A DNA stretch of 54,668 nt from Burkholderia sp. SRS-W-2-2016 (GTDB lineage: Bacteria > Pseudomonadota > Gammaproteobacteria > Burkholderiales > Burkholderiaceae), in contig NZ_MSDV01000029.1 in the NCBI RefSeq assembly GCF_001931485.1, positions 1-54,668 on the forward strand. The letters run 5' to 3'. A program made the position numbers and the translations under genes. The notes under the pieces were generated by a model. It ran no database searches. It was not told where the DNA came from and worked only from the letters and a program-made list of their open reading frames with translations. This document shows, piece after piece, positions 1 to 7,792 of the stretch (within the stretch, counting starts at the first letter, position 1; every line of letters starts with the position of its first letter).

Positions 1-139
1 GGGGGGGTGGGCGCTTGCTGGGGGGGCCGGGGATTTTTTGTGTCGCGTGGGCGGGTTCTGCCCGGGGGATTGCGGGCCTTTTTTTGTTGTGTTTTGGGGG
101 GGGGGGGGGGGGGGCCCCCCCCCCCCCCCCGCCGCCCCG
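1..139. other. Low-complexity contig end with G19/C16 homopolymer
   Basis: The first 139 bases are extremely G- and T-skewed and contain a run of 19 G (96-114) directly followed by 16 C (115-130). Such a junction forms a perfect self-complementary homopolymer. No codon structure is convincing here, and the exporter gene that follows stops cleanly at 140. The stretch looks like unreliable sequence at the end of an assembled contig rather than biology, although a real hairpin cannot be excluded. Confidence 0.6.
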
Positions 140-1093
140 TTACACGTAATCGCGCGAACGGCCCTTCGCGGCCCGAACCGCTGCACTGCCTTTCACTTTC
201 GCTTTCGCCGGCCGCGCCCGCGTTGCGAACCAGCACAGAATCGAGCCGCCGCACACCATCAGCGCGCCCTTCCAGAACTCGGCCGACAACGGCGCATGCA
301 GCAGCAGCGCGGCCAGCGCGGCAGATAACACCGGAATGAAATACGACGCGCCGGCCAGCACCGTCACGTTGCCGTGCAGGATGCCGACGTTCCACGCGGC
401 ATAGCCGAACGCCATCGCGGACGCGGCCAGCGCGAGATAGACGAATGCCTCGACGCTGAACGTCATCGGCGCGCCCCCTTCGATAGCGAACTTGGCCCAC
501 AACACCGCCGCGGTCAGCATGAAGAACGGCGTGATGCCGTTCCTGCCGTTGGCAATCCTCACGGTCACCGTGCAATACGCGGCCCAGATCAACGCGCCGG
601 ACAGCGCGAGGCCGTAGCTGAGCGGATTGTCCTTCACGTTCTCCAGCATCCCCGGCAAATCCAGCCCCTGGTCGCCGCCGAGCACCCAGCAGATGCCGAG
701 CATCGACAGCGCAAAGCCCGGCACCACCAGCACGTTGGCCCGCTGCCGGTTGAACAGGATCGCCGACACCAGCGTGAAGGTCGGCCACAGATAGTTGACC
801 ATGCCGACTTCGATCGCCTGCCGGCCGCTATCCGCATAGCCGATCGACAGCGACAGACACATCTCATAGGCGACGAACAGCACACTGCCCCAGACCATAT
901 AGCGGCGCGGAAACTCGCTGAGTCGCGGCAAGCCGACCGTAAAAAACAGCAGCACCGCCGCCAGCGTATAAATCATCGCGGCGCCGCCGGTTGCGCCGAG
1001 GCTTTCGCTGACGCCGCGAATCATCGCGACGATCGACGCCCACAACAGCACCGCGATCAAACCGATACCCGTCGCCTTCTTCTTGCTCTTCAT
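140..1093 (-). CDS. yddG: YddG-type aromatic amino acid exporter (EamA/DMT family)
   Basis: Inner-membrane exporter of the drug/metabolite transporter superfamily, about 317 residues with roughly ten hydrophobic segments. It closely follows enterobacterial YddG from memory: an N-terminal IRGVSE segment, QAIEVGMVNYLWP, IWAAYCTVT, AAWNVGILHGNVT and a C-terminal GALMVCGGS block. YddG exports aromatic amino acids and some other metabolites. The reading frame is open upstream to 1216, but the ATG at 1093 begins a normal YddG N terminus (MKSKKKATG) after a GAG/AGG-like site, so it is preferred. It is the last gene of the catabolic gene run, 138 bases after the aldehyde dehydrogenase and separated from it by a strong hairpin, so it may be expressed separately. 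Substrate in this organism is inferred from family only. Confidence 0.88.
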   Translation of the reverse strand: MKSKKKATGIGLIAVLLWASIVAMIRGVSESLGATGGAAMIYTLAAVLLFFTVGLPRLSEFPRRYMVWGSVLFVAYEMCLSLSIGYADSGRQAIEVGMVNYLWPTFTLVSAILFNRQRANVLVVPGFALSMLGICWVLGGDQGLDLPGMLENVKDNPLSYGLALSGALIWAAYCTVTVRIANGRNGITPFFMLTAAVLWAKFAIEGGAPMTFSVEAFVYLALAASAMAFGYAAWNVGILHGNVTVLAGASYFIPVLSAALAALLLHAPLSAEFWKGALMVCGGSILCWFATRARPAKAKVKGSAAVRAAKGRSRDYV

Positions 1094-1178
1094 CCTTCTC
1101 GCCTGCTTCCGATAAATCGATTTCGCCGGCGCGCACCGCGCCGGTTTTGTTGCTACAACATTGGCCATCCAAACAGCA

Positions 1179-1213
1179 CCGGCCGCGGTCACCGCAATGG
1201 TGACCGCGGCCGG
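1179..1213 (-). terminator. Strong hairpin between aldehyde dehydrogenase and yddG
   Basis: A perfect 15-bp inverted repeat (1179-1193 and 1199-1213) with a 5-base loop lies just after the aldehyde dehydrogenase stop at 1232 and upstream of yddG. The stem is almost all G and C. The T-tail on the minus strand is weak (TGCTGTTTGG), so it may be an imperfect intrinsic terminator or a processing/attenuation site that lowers yddG expression. Confidence 0.5.
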
Positions 1214-1231
1214 CAACCTGCGGCGCCGCGC

Positions 1232-2734
1232 TTACGCGCTCGCCACCGGTACGTCGATCCAGACCGTCTTGATCTCGGTGTACTGGTCGTGCGCCCACTG
1301 CGACTTGTCGCGACCGCCGAAGCCCGACTGCTTGTAGCCGCCGAACGGGGTCGTCACGTCGCCCTCGCCGAAACAGTTGACCGTCACGACACCCGCGCGG
1401 ATTTCACGCGACAGCCGCACCGCATGATTCAGATTGCTGGTGTAGACCGATGCGGCGAGGCCGTAGATCGAGTCGTTCGCCAGCGCGATCGCTTCGTCGA
1501 GTTCGGTGAATGTCGTCACCGACAGCACCGGACCGAAGATCTCTTCCTGGAACAGCCGGTTGCTTTGCGCGACCTCGTCGACCACCGTCGGCTGCACGAA
1601 AATGCCGCCTTCGGTGCCGCCGCCGAACGGCACGCACATCCGCTCGGCCGCCGCGTGCTCCAGATACTCGCGGACTTTCTCGAAGTGCGCTGTGCTGACC
1701 ATCGCGCCGAGGCGATTGTCCGGATCGAGCGGATTGCCCATCTTCCAGTCGCGCAGATACACGCCGATCCGCTGCAGCAGTTCGTCCTTGATATCCGCAT
1801 GCACGATCAGCCTGGACGACGCCGAGCAGTTCTCGCCCATGTTCCAGAACGCGCCGCTGACCACGTGTTGCGCGACCGTATCGAGGTTTTCGACGTCGCG
1901 CAGCACCACGGCCGGATTTTTGCCGCCGCACTCTAACACGACCCGCTTAAGATTCGACTCGGCCGCGTATTGCAGGAAGCGCCGGCCGGTCTCGGTCGAA
2001 CCGGTGAAGCTGACCATATCGACGTCCGCATGCCGGCCCAACGGCTCGCCGACATCCTTGCCGCCGCCCGGCAGCACGTTGAACACGCCCGCCGGCACGC
2101 CGGCCTGGTGCGCGAGTTCGGCGACCCGCAGCGCGGTCAGCGTGGTTTCCCTGGCCGGCTTCACGACGATCGAACAACCCGCCGCCAGCGACGGACCGAT
2201 CTTCCACGCGAGCATCAGCAGCGGGAAATTCCACGGCAGCACCAGCCCCACCACGCCGATCGGCTCGCGCACCACCAGCGCCAGCGCGCTCGCGCCGACC
2301 GGCGCGGTGTTGTCGTAGATCTTGTCGATCAGTTCGGCATGCCAACGGATCGTGTGGATCGTCTCGGGCACGTCGGTGTTCTGGCATTCGCGGATCGGCT
2401 TGCCGCTGTCGAGGCTTTCCATCGTCGCGAGTTCGTGCGCGTGCTGCTCCAGCAGCTCGGCGAACTTCAGCAGGATCGACTTGCGACGCGACGGCGCCAG
2501 GTTGCGCCAGCGGCCGTCCTCGTACGCGGCCTTCGCTTTCGCGACCGCCAGATCGACGTCGGCCGCATTGCACGCGGCGATTTCCGTCAGGACGTCGCCG
2601 GTGGCCGGGTTGGTGGTGACGAACGTTGAACCGGACAGCGACGGCCGGAACGCGCCTTCGACGAATGCCTGGGCCGGCAGCCGCAGTTGCGCGGCCAGCG
2701 CCGCGTATTCGGTAGCACTAAGCAGATCGGCCAT
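1232..2734 (-). CDS. NAD(P)-dependent aldehyde dehydrogenase (PuuC-like)
   Basis: 500-residue cytosolic aldehyde dehydrogenase, full length for the family. It has the LPWNFP nucleotide-site motif (about 166-171), the FTGSTETG turn (243-250), the general-base glutamate E268 in LECGGKNP and the catalytic cysteine C303 in GENCSASS. The closest remembered relatives are PuuC-type gamma-aminobutyraldehyde or semialdehyde dehydrogenases. Its start shares one base with the stop of the upstream DapA-family gene (TGATG), which indicates translational coupling. In this operon it would oxidise a semialdehyde released by the upstream enzymes, for example alpha-ketoglutarate semialdehyde if the pathway is hydroxyproline-like. 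The exact substrate cannot be read from sequence. Confidence 0.88.
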   Translation of the reverse strand: MADLLSATEYAALAAQLRLPAQAFVEGAFRPSLSGSTFVTTNPATGDVLTEIAACNAADVDLAVAKAKAAYEDGRWRNLAPSRRKSILLKFAELLEQHAHELATMESLDSGKPIRECQNTDVPETIHTIRWHAELIDKIYDNTAPVGASALALVVREPIGVVGLVLPWNFPLLMLAWKIGPSLAAGCSIVVKPARETTLTALRVAELAHQAGVPAGVFNVLPGGGKDVGEPLGRHADVDMVSFTGSTETGRRFLQYAAESNLKRVVLECGGKNPAVVLRDVENLDTVAQHVVSGAFWNMGENCSASSRLIVHADIKDELLQRIGVYLRDWKMGNPLDPDNRLGAMVSTAHFEKVREYLEHAAAERMCVPFGGGTEGGIFVQPTVVDEVAQSNRLFQEEIFGPVLSVTTFTELDEAIALANDSIYGLAASVYTSNLNHAVRLSREIRAGVVTVNCFGEGDVTTPFGGYKQSGFGGRDKSQWAHDQYTEIKTVWIDVPVASA

Positions 2735-3642
2735 CAGGCTTTGCCTCCGACCACGGCCGCGACTTCGCTCTTGAGCGTGGAGACCACCGCACGCAGCGCC
2801 TGCTTTTCGGCTTCATCGAGTTCCTGTAGCGGCGCGCGCACGCCGCCGGCGCGCAGACCGGCGATCTCGCAGCCGTACTTGATCGACTGCACGAATTTGC
2901 CGCCTTCGAGGAAGTCCATCAGCGGCAGCATCGCCGACATGATGCGGCGGCCCTTGTCGAAATCCTTCTGGACCGCGCACGCTTCGTACAGCGCGATATG
3001 TTCGCGCGGCAGGAAGTTCGAGCCCGCGCACACCCAGCTGCGCGCACCCCATGCGAAAAATTCCAGCGCCTGATCGTCCCAGCCGCACGACAGGCCGAGC
3101 TGCGGAAAGTCGCGCGCGAGCATGTGCAACTGGCCGGTTTCGCCCGAACTTTCCTTAATGGCGACGAAGTTCTTCGACGCGCGGGTCACCGTCTCGAAGA
3201 ACTCGCGGCCCATCCCGACGCTCATGCGGCCGGGGTAGTTGTACAGCATGATCGGCAGATCGGCCGCGCGGTCGACGGCCAGCGCGTGCGCGGCGTTTTC
3301 CTGCTGCGTCGGCAGCGCGTACGGCGGCGAACCGACGAGGATCGCGTCCGCGCGGATCGCCTTCGCGGCCTTCGCGTACTCGATCGAATCCTCGGTGCGG
3401 ACCGCGCCGGTGCCGATGATCAGCGCGGTGCGCGAGCCGATCACTTCCTTCGCGAGCGCGCCGAGATCGAAGCGCTCCTGCGCGGTGTGCGCGTAGTACT
3501 CGCCGGTCGAGCCGCCGATGATGATGCCGTGCACTCGCGCCGCGATCAGCGATTCGAGCACGTCGGTAAACGCCGCCTTGTCGATCTGTCCTGCCGCGTT
3601 CAACGGCGTGATAGCCGGGGTGTAGATGCCTTCGAAGTTCAT
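2734..3642 (-). CDS. DapA-family aldolase/deaminase (HypD-like candidate)
   Basis: 302-residue TIM-barrel enzyme of the dihydrodipicolinate synthase / N-acetylneuraminate lyase family. The Schiff-base lysine is K163 (VAIKESSGE), the conserved tyrosine is in LYNYPGR (Y134), and the substrate-carboxylate loop is GGSTGEYY (43-50). The frame is open to 3717, but the ATG at 3642 has a GGAG site about 10 bases upstream and begins the normal family N terminus, so it is chosen. Placement between an FAD oxidoreductase/transporter and an aldehyde dehydrogenase is not what lysine biosynthesis would need. It fits a catabolic role such as 1-pyrroline-4-hydroxy-2-carboxylate deaminase or a 2-keto-3-deoxy acid dehydratase. 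Family assignment is firm, function is inferred. Confidence 0.85.
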   Translation of the reverse strand: MNFEGIYTPAITPLNAAGQIDKAAFTDVLESLIAARVHGIIIGGSTGEYYAHTAQERFDLGALAKEVIGSRTALIIGTGAVRTEDSIEYAKAAKAIRADAILVGSPPYALPTQQENAAHALAVDRAADLPIMLYNYPGRMSVGMGREFFETVTRASKNFVAIKESSGETGQLHMLARDFPQLGLSCGWDDQALEFFAWGARSWVCAGSNFLPREHIALYEACAVQKDFDKGRRIMSAMLPLMDFLEGGKFVQSIKYGCEIAGLRAGGVRAPLQELDEAEKQALRAVVSTLKSEVAAVVGGKA

Positions 3643-3730
3643 GATGTTGCTCCGCGAAAAAAGGGAAAACGGCTGCTGTAACGAAGCGCGCGCCGCCGCC
3701 GATTGCAACGGCGGCACGCGCGGAAGAGGG

Positions 3731-5062
3731 TCAATGGCTGAGCGAAGCGGCCTCCTGCAGGCTCATCGAGCGGGTCTCCGGCGCCAGCGCGAGCGAAGCC
3801 GCGAGACCGATGAACGACACCGCCGCGGCCGCATACATCGTGTGACCGATACCGATGGTCTGCAGCGCGATCGGCACCAGCCAGGTTCCGACCGCCGCGC
3901 CGATCCGCGACAGCGACGCGCCCATACCGACCGCGAACGCGCGGATATCGGTCGGGAAGATTTCATTCGGGTACACCAGTTGCAGCACCTGCGCGCCGCC
4001 GACCAGCACCGCATACGCGCCGAACAGCACCAGGATGACGAACGCCGAGCCATTCGAGAACGCGCCGAGCGCGAGCAGTGCCAGACCCGACCACAGGAAG
4101 CTGTGAATCACCATCGCGCGGCGGCCGATCGTGTTGATGATGCGCGTCGCGATGAAGCAGCCGACCACGAACAGCAGCGTGATCGCGACCGAGCCGAGCG
4201 ACTCCCACTTGCCGGTCAGATTCAGCGCTTCGAGCACGCGCGGCGCGAACGAATAGACCGCGAACACCGGAATCACCGAGCAGCTCCAGAACAGCGATAC
4301 GAACAGCATGCGCTTGCCGTAGCCGGAATGCAGCAACGCCCACAGCGAGATCTTTTTGCCGGTCTTTTCCTCAGGCAAATTCGCCAGGGAGAACGAAGGA
4401 CCGTACACCTGCCTGATCACCGCTTCGGCCTCGGCGGCGCGGCCCTTGCTGAGTAGCCAGCGCGGCGACTCCGGGGTGCCGATGCGCACGACGAACAGCG
4501 CCAGACCGATCACCGCCGGGCTCGCCAGCACCCAGCGCCATGCGTCGGGACCGCCGCTGCTCAGAATCAGGTTGCCGACGATATACGCGAGCGCCGCGCC
4601 GAGAAACCAGATAATCGTCAGCAGTGCGAGCCGCGGGCCGCGGTATTTGCGCGGCATGAATTCGACCAGCAGCGAGCCCGCGACCGGATATTCGATCCCG
4701 ACGCCGATGCCGATCAGAAAGCGCAGCACGAACAGCGCTTCGCCGGACTGCACCCACAGCTGCGCGAGCGAGCAGACAAAGAAGATGACCGGGCCGAAGA
4801 AATAAGGCTTCTGCCGGCCGAGCCGATCGGACAGCCAGCCGCCGAGAAAGCCGCCGAAGAAGATCCCGATCAGCGCCGACGCGGCGACCATCCCTTCCCA
4901 GAAACTGGTGAGGCCGAGCGCGGCGGAAAACTGCACCATCGCCACACCGATAATGCTGAGCACGTAGCCGTCCATCAGCCAGCCGCCGCTGGAGCGGATC
5001 GTCAGTAGTTGGTGAAAGCCATTGAGGGGAACATCCTCGATGGTCGTGTGACTCTTCAGCAT
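3731..5062 (-). CDS. MFS transporter (sugar-porter/metabolite type)
   Basis: 443-residue inner-membrane permease of the major facilitator superfamily, with twelve predicted helices and the classic signatures GGWLSDRLGR after TM2 and PESPRWLLSKGR in the central loop. The reading frame is open upstream to 5269, but the ATG at 5062 follows a clear GGAG site and starts a typical N terminus (MLKSHTTIEDVPL). It sits 88 bases upstream of the DapA-family gene and 160 bases downstream of the FAD oxidoreductase, so it is probably the uptake system for the substrate of this operon. Related porters carry sugars, aromatic acids or other organic acids, so substrate is unknown. Confidence 0.85.
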   Translation of the reverse strand: MLKSHTTIEDVPLNGFHQLLTIRSSGGWLMDGYVLSIIGVAMVQFSAALGLTSFWEGMVAASALIGIFFGGFLGGWLSDRLGRQKPYFFGPVIFFVCSLAQLWVQSGEALFVLRFLIGIGVGIEYPVAGSLLVEFMPRKYRGPRLALLTIIWFLGAALAYIVGNLILSSGGPDAWRWVLASPAVIGLALFVVRIGTPESPRWLLSKGRAAEAEAVIRQVYGPSFSLANLPEEKTGKKISLWALLHSGYGKRMLFVSLFWSCSVIPVFAVYSFAPRVLEALNLTGKWESLGSVAITLLFVVGCFIATRIINTIGRRAMVIHSFLWSGLALLALGAFSNGSAFVILVLFGAYAVLVGGAQVLQLVYPNEIFPTDIRAFAVGMGASLSRIGAAVGTWLVPIALQTIGIGHTMYAAAAVSFIGLAASLALAPETRSMSLQEAASLSH

Positions 5063-5222
5063 TACTGTCTCCTTCCTTGAAGTGGACGCAACGGGTCCTG
5101 GCGTGAGCCATGAACTTGCGTCCTGTACGGGTCGTATGCGGTCGGCGCGGTCTTTTCGCCGCTTGCTGCGTTCCGCGAGAGTCGCCGTCAGCCCGTGGAC
5201 TGCCGCGGCGACCGGGATGGGT

Positions 5223-6563
5223 TCAGCTTTCCAGGCCGGCCTTGCGCTGCCCCCACCAGAGGGTTGCATTGACGCCGAGCGACAGGAACGGCTCGGGCGG
5301 CGTCCTGCTCGGGCCCGAGGTGGCGAGCAGGAAATCGATCTGATCGCTGCGCTTGCCGGCGAGCCAGTCCGCCAGCAGCGTGCCGGTCACGGTGCCGCGC
5401 GTGATGCCCAGCCCGTTGCAGCACAGCGCGCCATACACATTCGGCGCGAGTTGCCCGAAAAATCCCTTGTGGTTGTGCGACAGCGCGAGCGAACCGCTCC
5501 ACGTGTATTCGAAGTCGACTTCCGGCAGCATCGGAAAACGCCGTTGGAACGACTCGCGATGCCGCTCGACGAAGCGCGCGAGGTACTGCTCTTTCGGCCG
5601 GCCATCCGGATTGAAGCTGACGCTGTTGCGAATCAGGATGCGGTTATCGTGCGTGCGGCGCACCGTGCTGCCGAACGGGTCGGCCGGAATCACGCCCCAG
5701 AACGGCTTGCCGCCGAGTTGCGCCTGTTCGGCGCTGCTCAGCCGGCGCGACAGGCTCGCGTACAGGAACACCGGCAGCATCGTGCGGGCGAGGAAACCGA
5801 AGCGCGCGCCGAATGCGTTGTTCGCGAGCACCAGCTTGTCGGCGACGATCCGGCCGTTGCGATGCGCGAGCACGATTTTGTCGCCGTATTCGACGTCGGT
5901 GATCGGCGTGTGCTCGTGCAGCGTCACGTTCGGCGGCAGACAGTCGGCGAGGCCCTTGACCAGTGCCGACGGCTGCACGAGGATCGTGCCCGGCGTAAAC
6001 AGTGCCTTCGAATAGAACGACGTGCCGATATGGTCAGGCAGGTCCTTGCCTTCGATTACCTGGTACGACTGACCGAGTTTGTCGAGACCGCGCCGGTACG
6101 CATCGAGCACGGCCACGCCGCGCTCCTCGACCGCCGCCTGGTACTTGCCGGACGCGCTCATCTGGCAATCGATCCCATGTTCGCCGACCAGATCGCGCAG
6201 GATCGTCTGGCCGAGCAGGTTCAGCCGCAGTGTCGATCGCGCGGTCGCGATGTCGCCGATGTAATCGTCGGCGCCGATGTCGTGCGGCAGATCGATCGCG
6301 AAGCCGGCATTGCGCCCGGAGGTGCCGAAGCCGACTTCCTGCGCTTCGATCAGCACGACGTCGTCGTCCGGGAAGTTCAGCGCCAGCTGGCGCGCGGCCG
6401 CCAGACCGGTAAAGCCCGCGCCGATCACGGCCCAGCGCGCCCGGGTTTCGCCGGCGTGACCGGCCTTCGGCTTGCGAGCCGGGCTCGTGTGATACCAGCC
6501 GCACATCGTGTCGTCGGCGGGGAGCGATGAGATACTTTGCATTCCTAAATCCGTTGTCGCCAT
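5223..6563 (-). CDS. FAD-dependent amino acid/amine oxidoreductase (DAO family)
   Basis: 446-residue flavoprotein with an N-terminal Rossmann dinucleotide fold: VIGAGFTG at about 46-53 and the ribose-binding acid in VVLIEA (E73), followed by the FAD-contact GFGTSGRNAGF segment typical of the DadA/PuuB/glycine-oxidase group. A C-terminal CCNGLGITRGTVTG loop contacts FAD in this family. The frame is open to 6599; the ATG at 6563 is preferred because a GGGGAAT stretch precedes it. It is expected to oxidise an amine or D-amino acid to the imine. With the downstream DapA-family enzyme and aldehyde dehydrogenase it could form a hydroxyproline-like route, but gamma-glutamyl-amine oxidation is an alternative. 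Confidence 0.82.
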   Translation of the reverse strand: MATTDLGMQSISSLPADDTMCGWYHTSPARKPKAGHAGETRARWAVIGAGFTGLAAARQLALNFPDDDVVLIEAQEVGFGTSGRNAGFAIDLPHDIGADDYIGDIATARSTLRLNLLGQTILRDLVGEHGIDCQMSASGKYQAAVEERGVAVLDAYRRGLDKLGQSYQVIEGKDLPDHIGTSFYSKALFTPGTILVQPSALVKGLADCLPPNVTLHEHTPITDVEYGDKIVLAHRNGRIVADKLVLANNAFGARFGFLARTMLPVFLYASLSRRLSSAEQAQLGGKPFWGVIPADPFGSTVRRTHDNRILIRNSVSFNPDGRPKEQYLARFVERHRESFQRRFPMLPEVDFEYTWSGSLALSHNHKGFFGQLAPNVYGALCCNGLGITRGTVTGTLLADWLAGKRSDQIDFLLATSGPSRTPPEPFLSLGVNATLWWGQRKAGLES

Positions 6564-6628
6564 GAGTCGATTCCCCGCGCTCTGACCGGGACGACGCACG
6601 CTGATGTGTGCGCCGCCCCGCGCGGCCC

Positions 6629-7360
6629 TTAAAACTGGATCGGTACGTTCAAGCCTTCCGGAATCACGTACTCGGTCATGCGTCGGCGCGACAGTTCCAT
6701 ATGACTACGAACCAGTTCGCCGGCTCCCTGGGCGTCGCCCCGTGCAATCGCCTCGATGATCTGGTCGTGTTGTTCCACGGCCCGCTCCAGGTCCTTCTGC
6801 ATCTCGCTCGTGGTCGGCGAGCGGTAAAAAACCTTGCCGAGACGCGCGTGGTCGATCAACACGCGCCGCAGGCTCGGCATCAGATACGCGTTGCGAGCGA
6901 TCCGGCCGATTTCGAAGTGAAACTCATCGTTGTGCAGCACGCGTCCCTGCAGATCATTGCGCTCGATCGACGCGCGAAACTGCGCCTGAATCTCCTTGAG
7001 CCGCGCGATCTCTTCGGGGGTCGCGTGGCTCGCCGCCAGTTGCGTGGTCGCGACGTAAATCAGCGGCGCAGCCAGAAAGAAACTCCGCAACGACTGGTAG
7101 CTCATCGGCGACACCCGTGCCGGCCGGTTCGGCTCGAGCTCCAGATAACCCTCGGCCGCCATCTGGCGCATCAGTTCGCGCACCGGCGGACGCGACAGCC
7201 CGAACTCCTCGGCCAGCGCCAGTTCGTCGACGATCGCGCCGGGCGCGAGTTCCATGCTCACGATGCGCCGCCGCAGCGTCTCCGCCATCACGTTCTTGCG
7301 ATCTCCCGACGGACCCGATTCGGTGTCCGCGGCTGCCAGCTGAAGCTTCTGTTTAGACAT
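6629..7360 (-). CDS. GntR/FadR-family transcriptional regulator (FCD domain)
   Basis: 243-residue repressor-type regulator. Residues about 22-85 form the winged helix-turn-helix (SRPPVRELMRQMAAEGYL is the recognition region). Residues 90-230 form an FCD ligand domain whose likely metal or ligand residues are D145, H148, H198 and H220. It is the first gene of the catabolic gene run and reads in the same direction as its targets, 65 bases ahead of the FAD oxidoreductase. The palindrome immediately upstream of its ATG is a likely operator, so it probably represses itself and the operon until the substrate or a pathway intermediate binds. Confidence 0.9.
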   Translation of the reverse strand: MSKQKLQLAAADTESGPSGDRKNVMAETLRRRIVSMELAPGAIVDELALAEEFGLSRPPVRELMRQMAAEGYLELEPNRPARVSPMSYQSLRSFFLAAPLIYVATTQLAASHATPEEIARLKEIQAQFRASIERNDLQGRVLHNDEFHFEIGRIARNAYLMPSLRRVLIDHARLGKVFYRSPTTSEMQKDLERAVEQHDQIIEAIARGDAQGAGELVRSHMELSRRRMTEYVIPEGLNVPIQF

Positions 7361-7369
7361 GGTGTGTTT

Positions 7370-7386
7370 GTCTACAAACTGTAGAC
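7370..7386. promoter_or_regulatory. Probable GntR operator upstream of the catabolic operon
   Basis: A perfect inverted repeat GTCTACA-AAC-TGTAGAC is centred 18 bases upstream of the gntR start codon. FadR/FCD-type GntR proteins bind short palindromes of the TnGTnnnACnA kind, and the position near the start would let the regulator block its own transcription. The assignment is from pattern and position only. Confidence 0.7.
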
Positions 7387-7792
7387 AGAGTATAGGTTGA
7401 GAATAGACGCTGCAATAATAAGGGTTTACGCGTTACCGAGAGACGCTGGTGGCGGTCGTGAAGGGTCCGCCGGCGGGCTCGAATAGCGATAGCTTAAGGG
7501 GCGCTGGGCGGTGGTGGGGAGCCGGCTGGCGCGCGCGGGGGCGCCGGGCGGTGGCGGGAACGGGCGGATAGCGCGGATGCGCCGGAGGGCGGCGGGTAAG
7601 TAACAGCCAATTGGCACAGGGGTGCCCGCCGGAGTGGTTCGCCGGAGACGCCAGCCCGGAAGGCCGGCGGACGACCAGGCGAGCCGCCGGTCGCAAGCTC
7701 GCCGCGTCGATACGGGCATCCAAGAACCAAGGGCCGCCAACGGCGGCCCTTGCATCGACACTCAGCCCGATCGAACGGGTTCCGAACTCCGG
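7387..7792. other. Intergenic region between the catabolic operon and the oligomer hydrolase gene
   Basis: About 400 bases of GC-rich sequence. The short frames here have no start-site support, domain or codon pattern that would make them convincing genes. It should contain the promoter of the gntR operon at its left end, where an AT-richer stretch (7387-7430) lies, and the terminator-like hairpin of the hydrolase gene at its right end. Confidence 0.5.
7728..7752 (-). terminator. Hairpin terminator after the oligomer hydrolase gene
   Basis: Perfect 11-bp stem (CAAGGGCCGCC and its complement) with a 3-base loop, about 40 bases past the stop of the 3HB-oligomer hydrolase gene on the minus strand. 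It is followed by a modest T-rich stretch (TTGGTTCTTGG), so it is a plausible rho-independent terminator. Confidence 0.6.

Noticed and set aside
374..1936. 520-codon plus-strand frame over yddG and the aldehyde dehydrogenase
   Set aside because: Arg/His/Ala-rich antisense shadow of two well-recognised genes.
2734..3642. dapA for lysine biosynthesis
   Set aside because: The operon context is catabolic, and the active-site surroundings only define the family.
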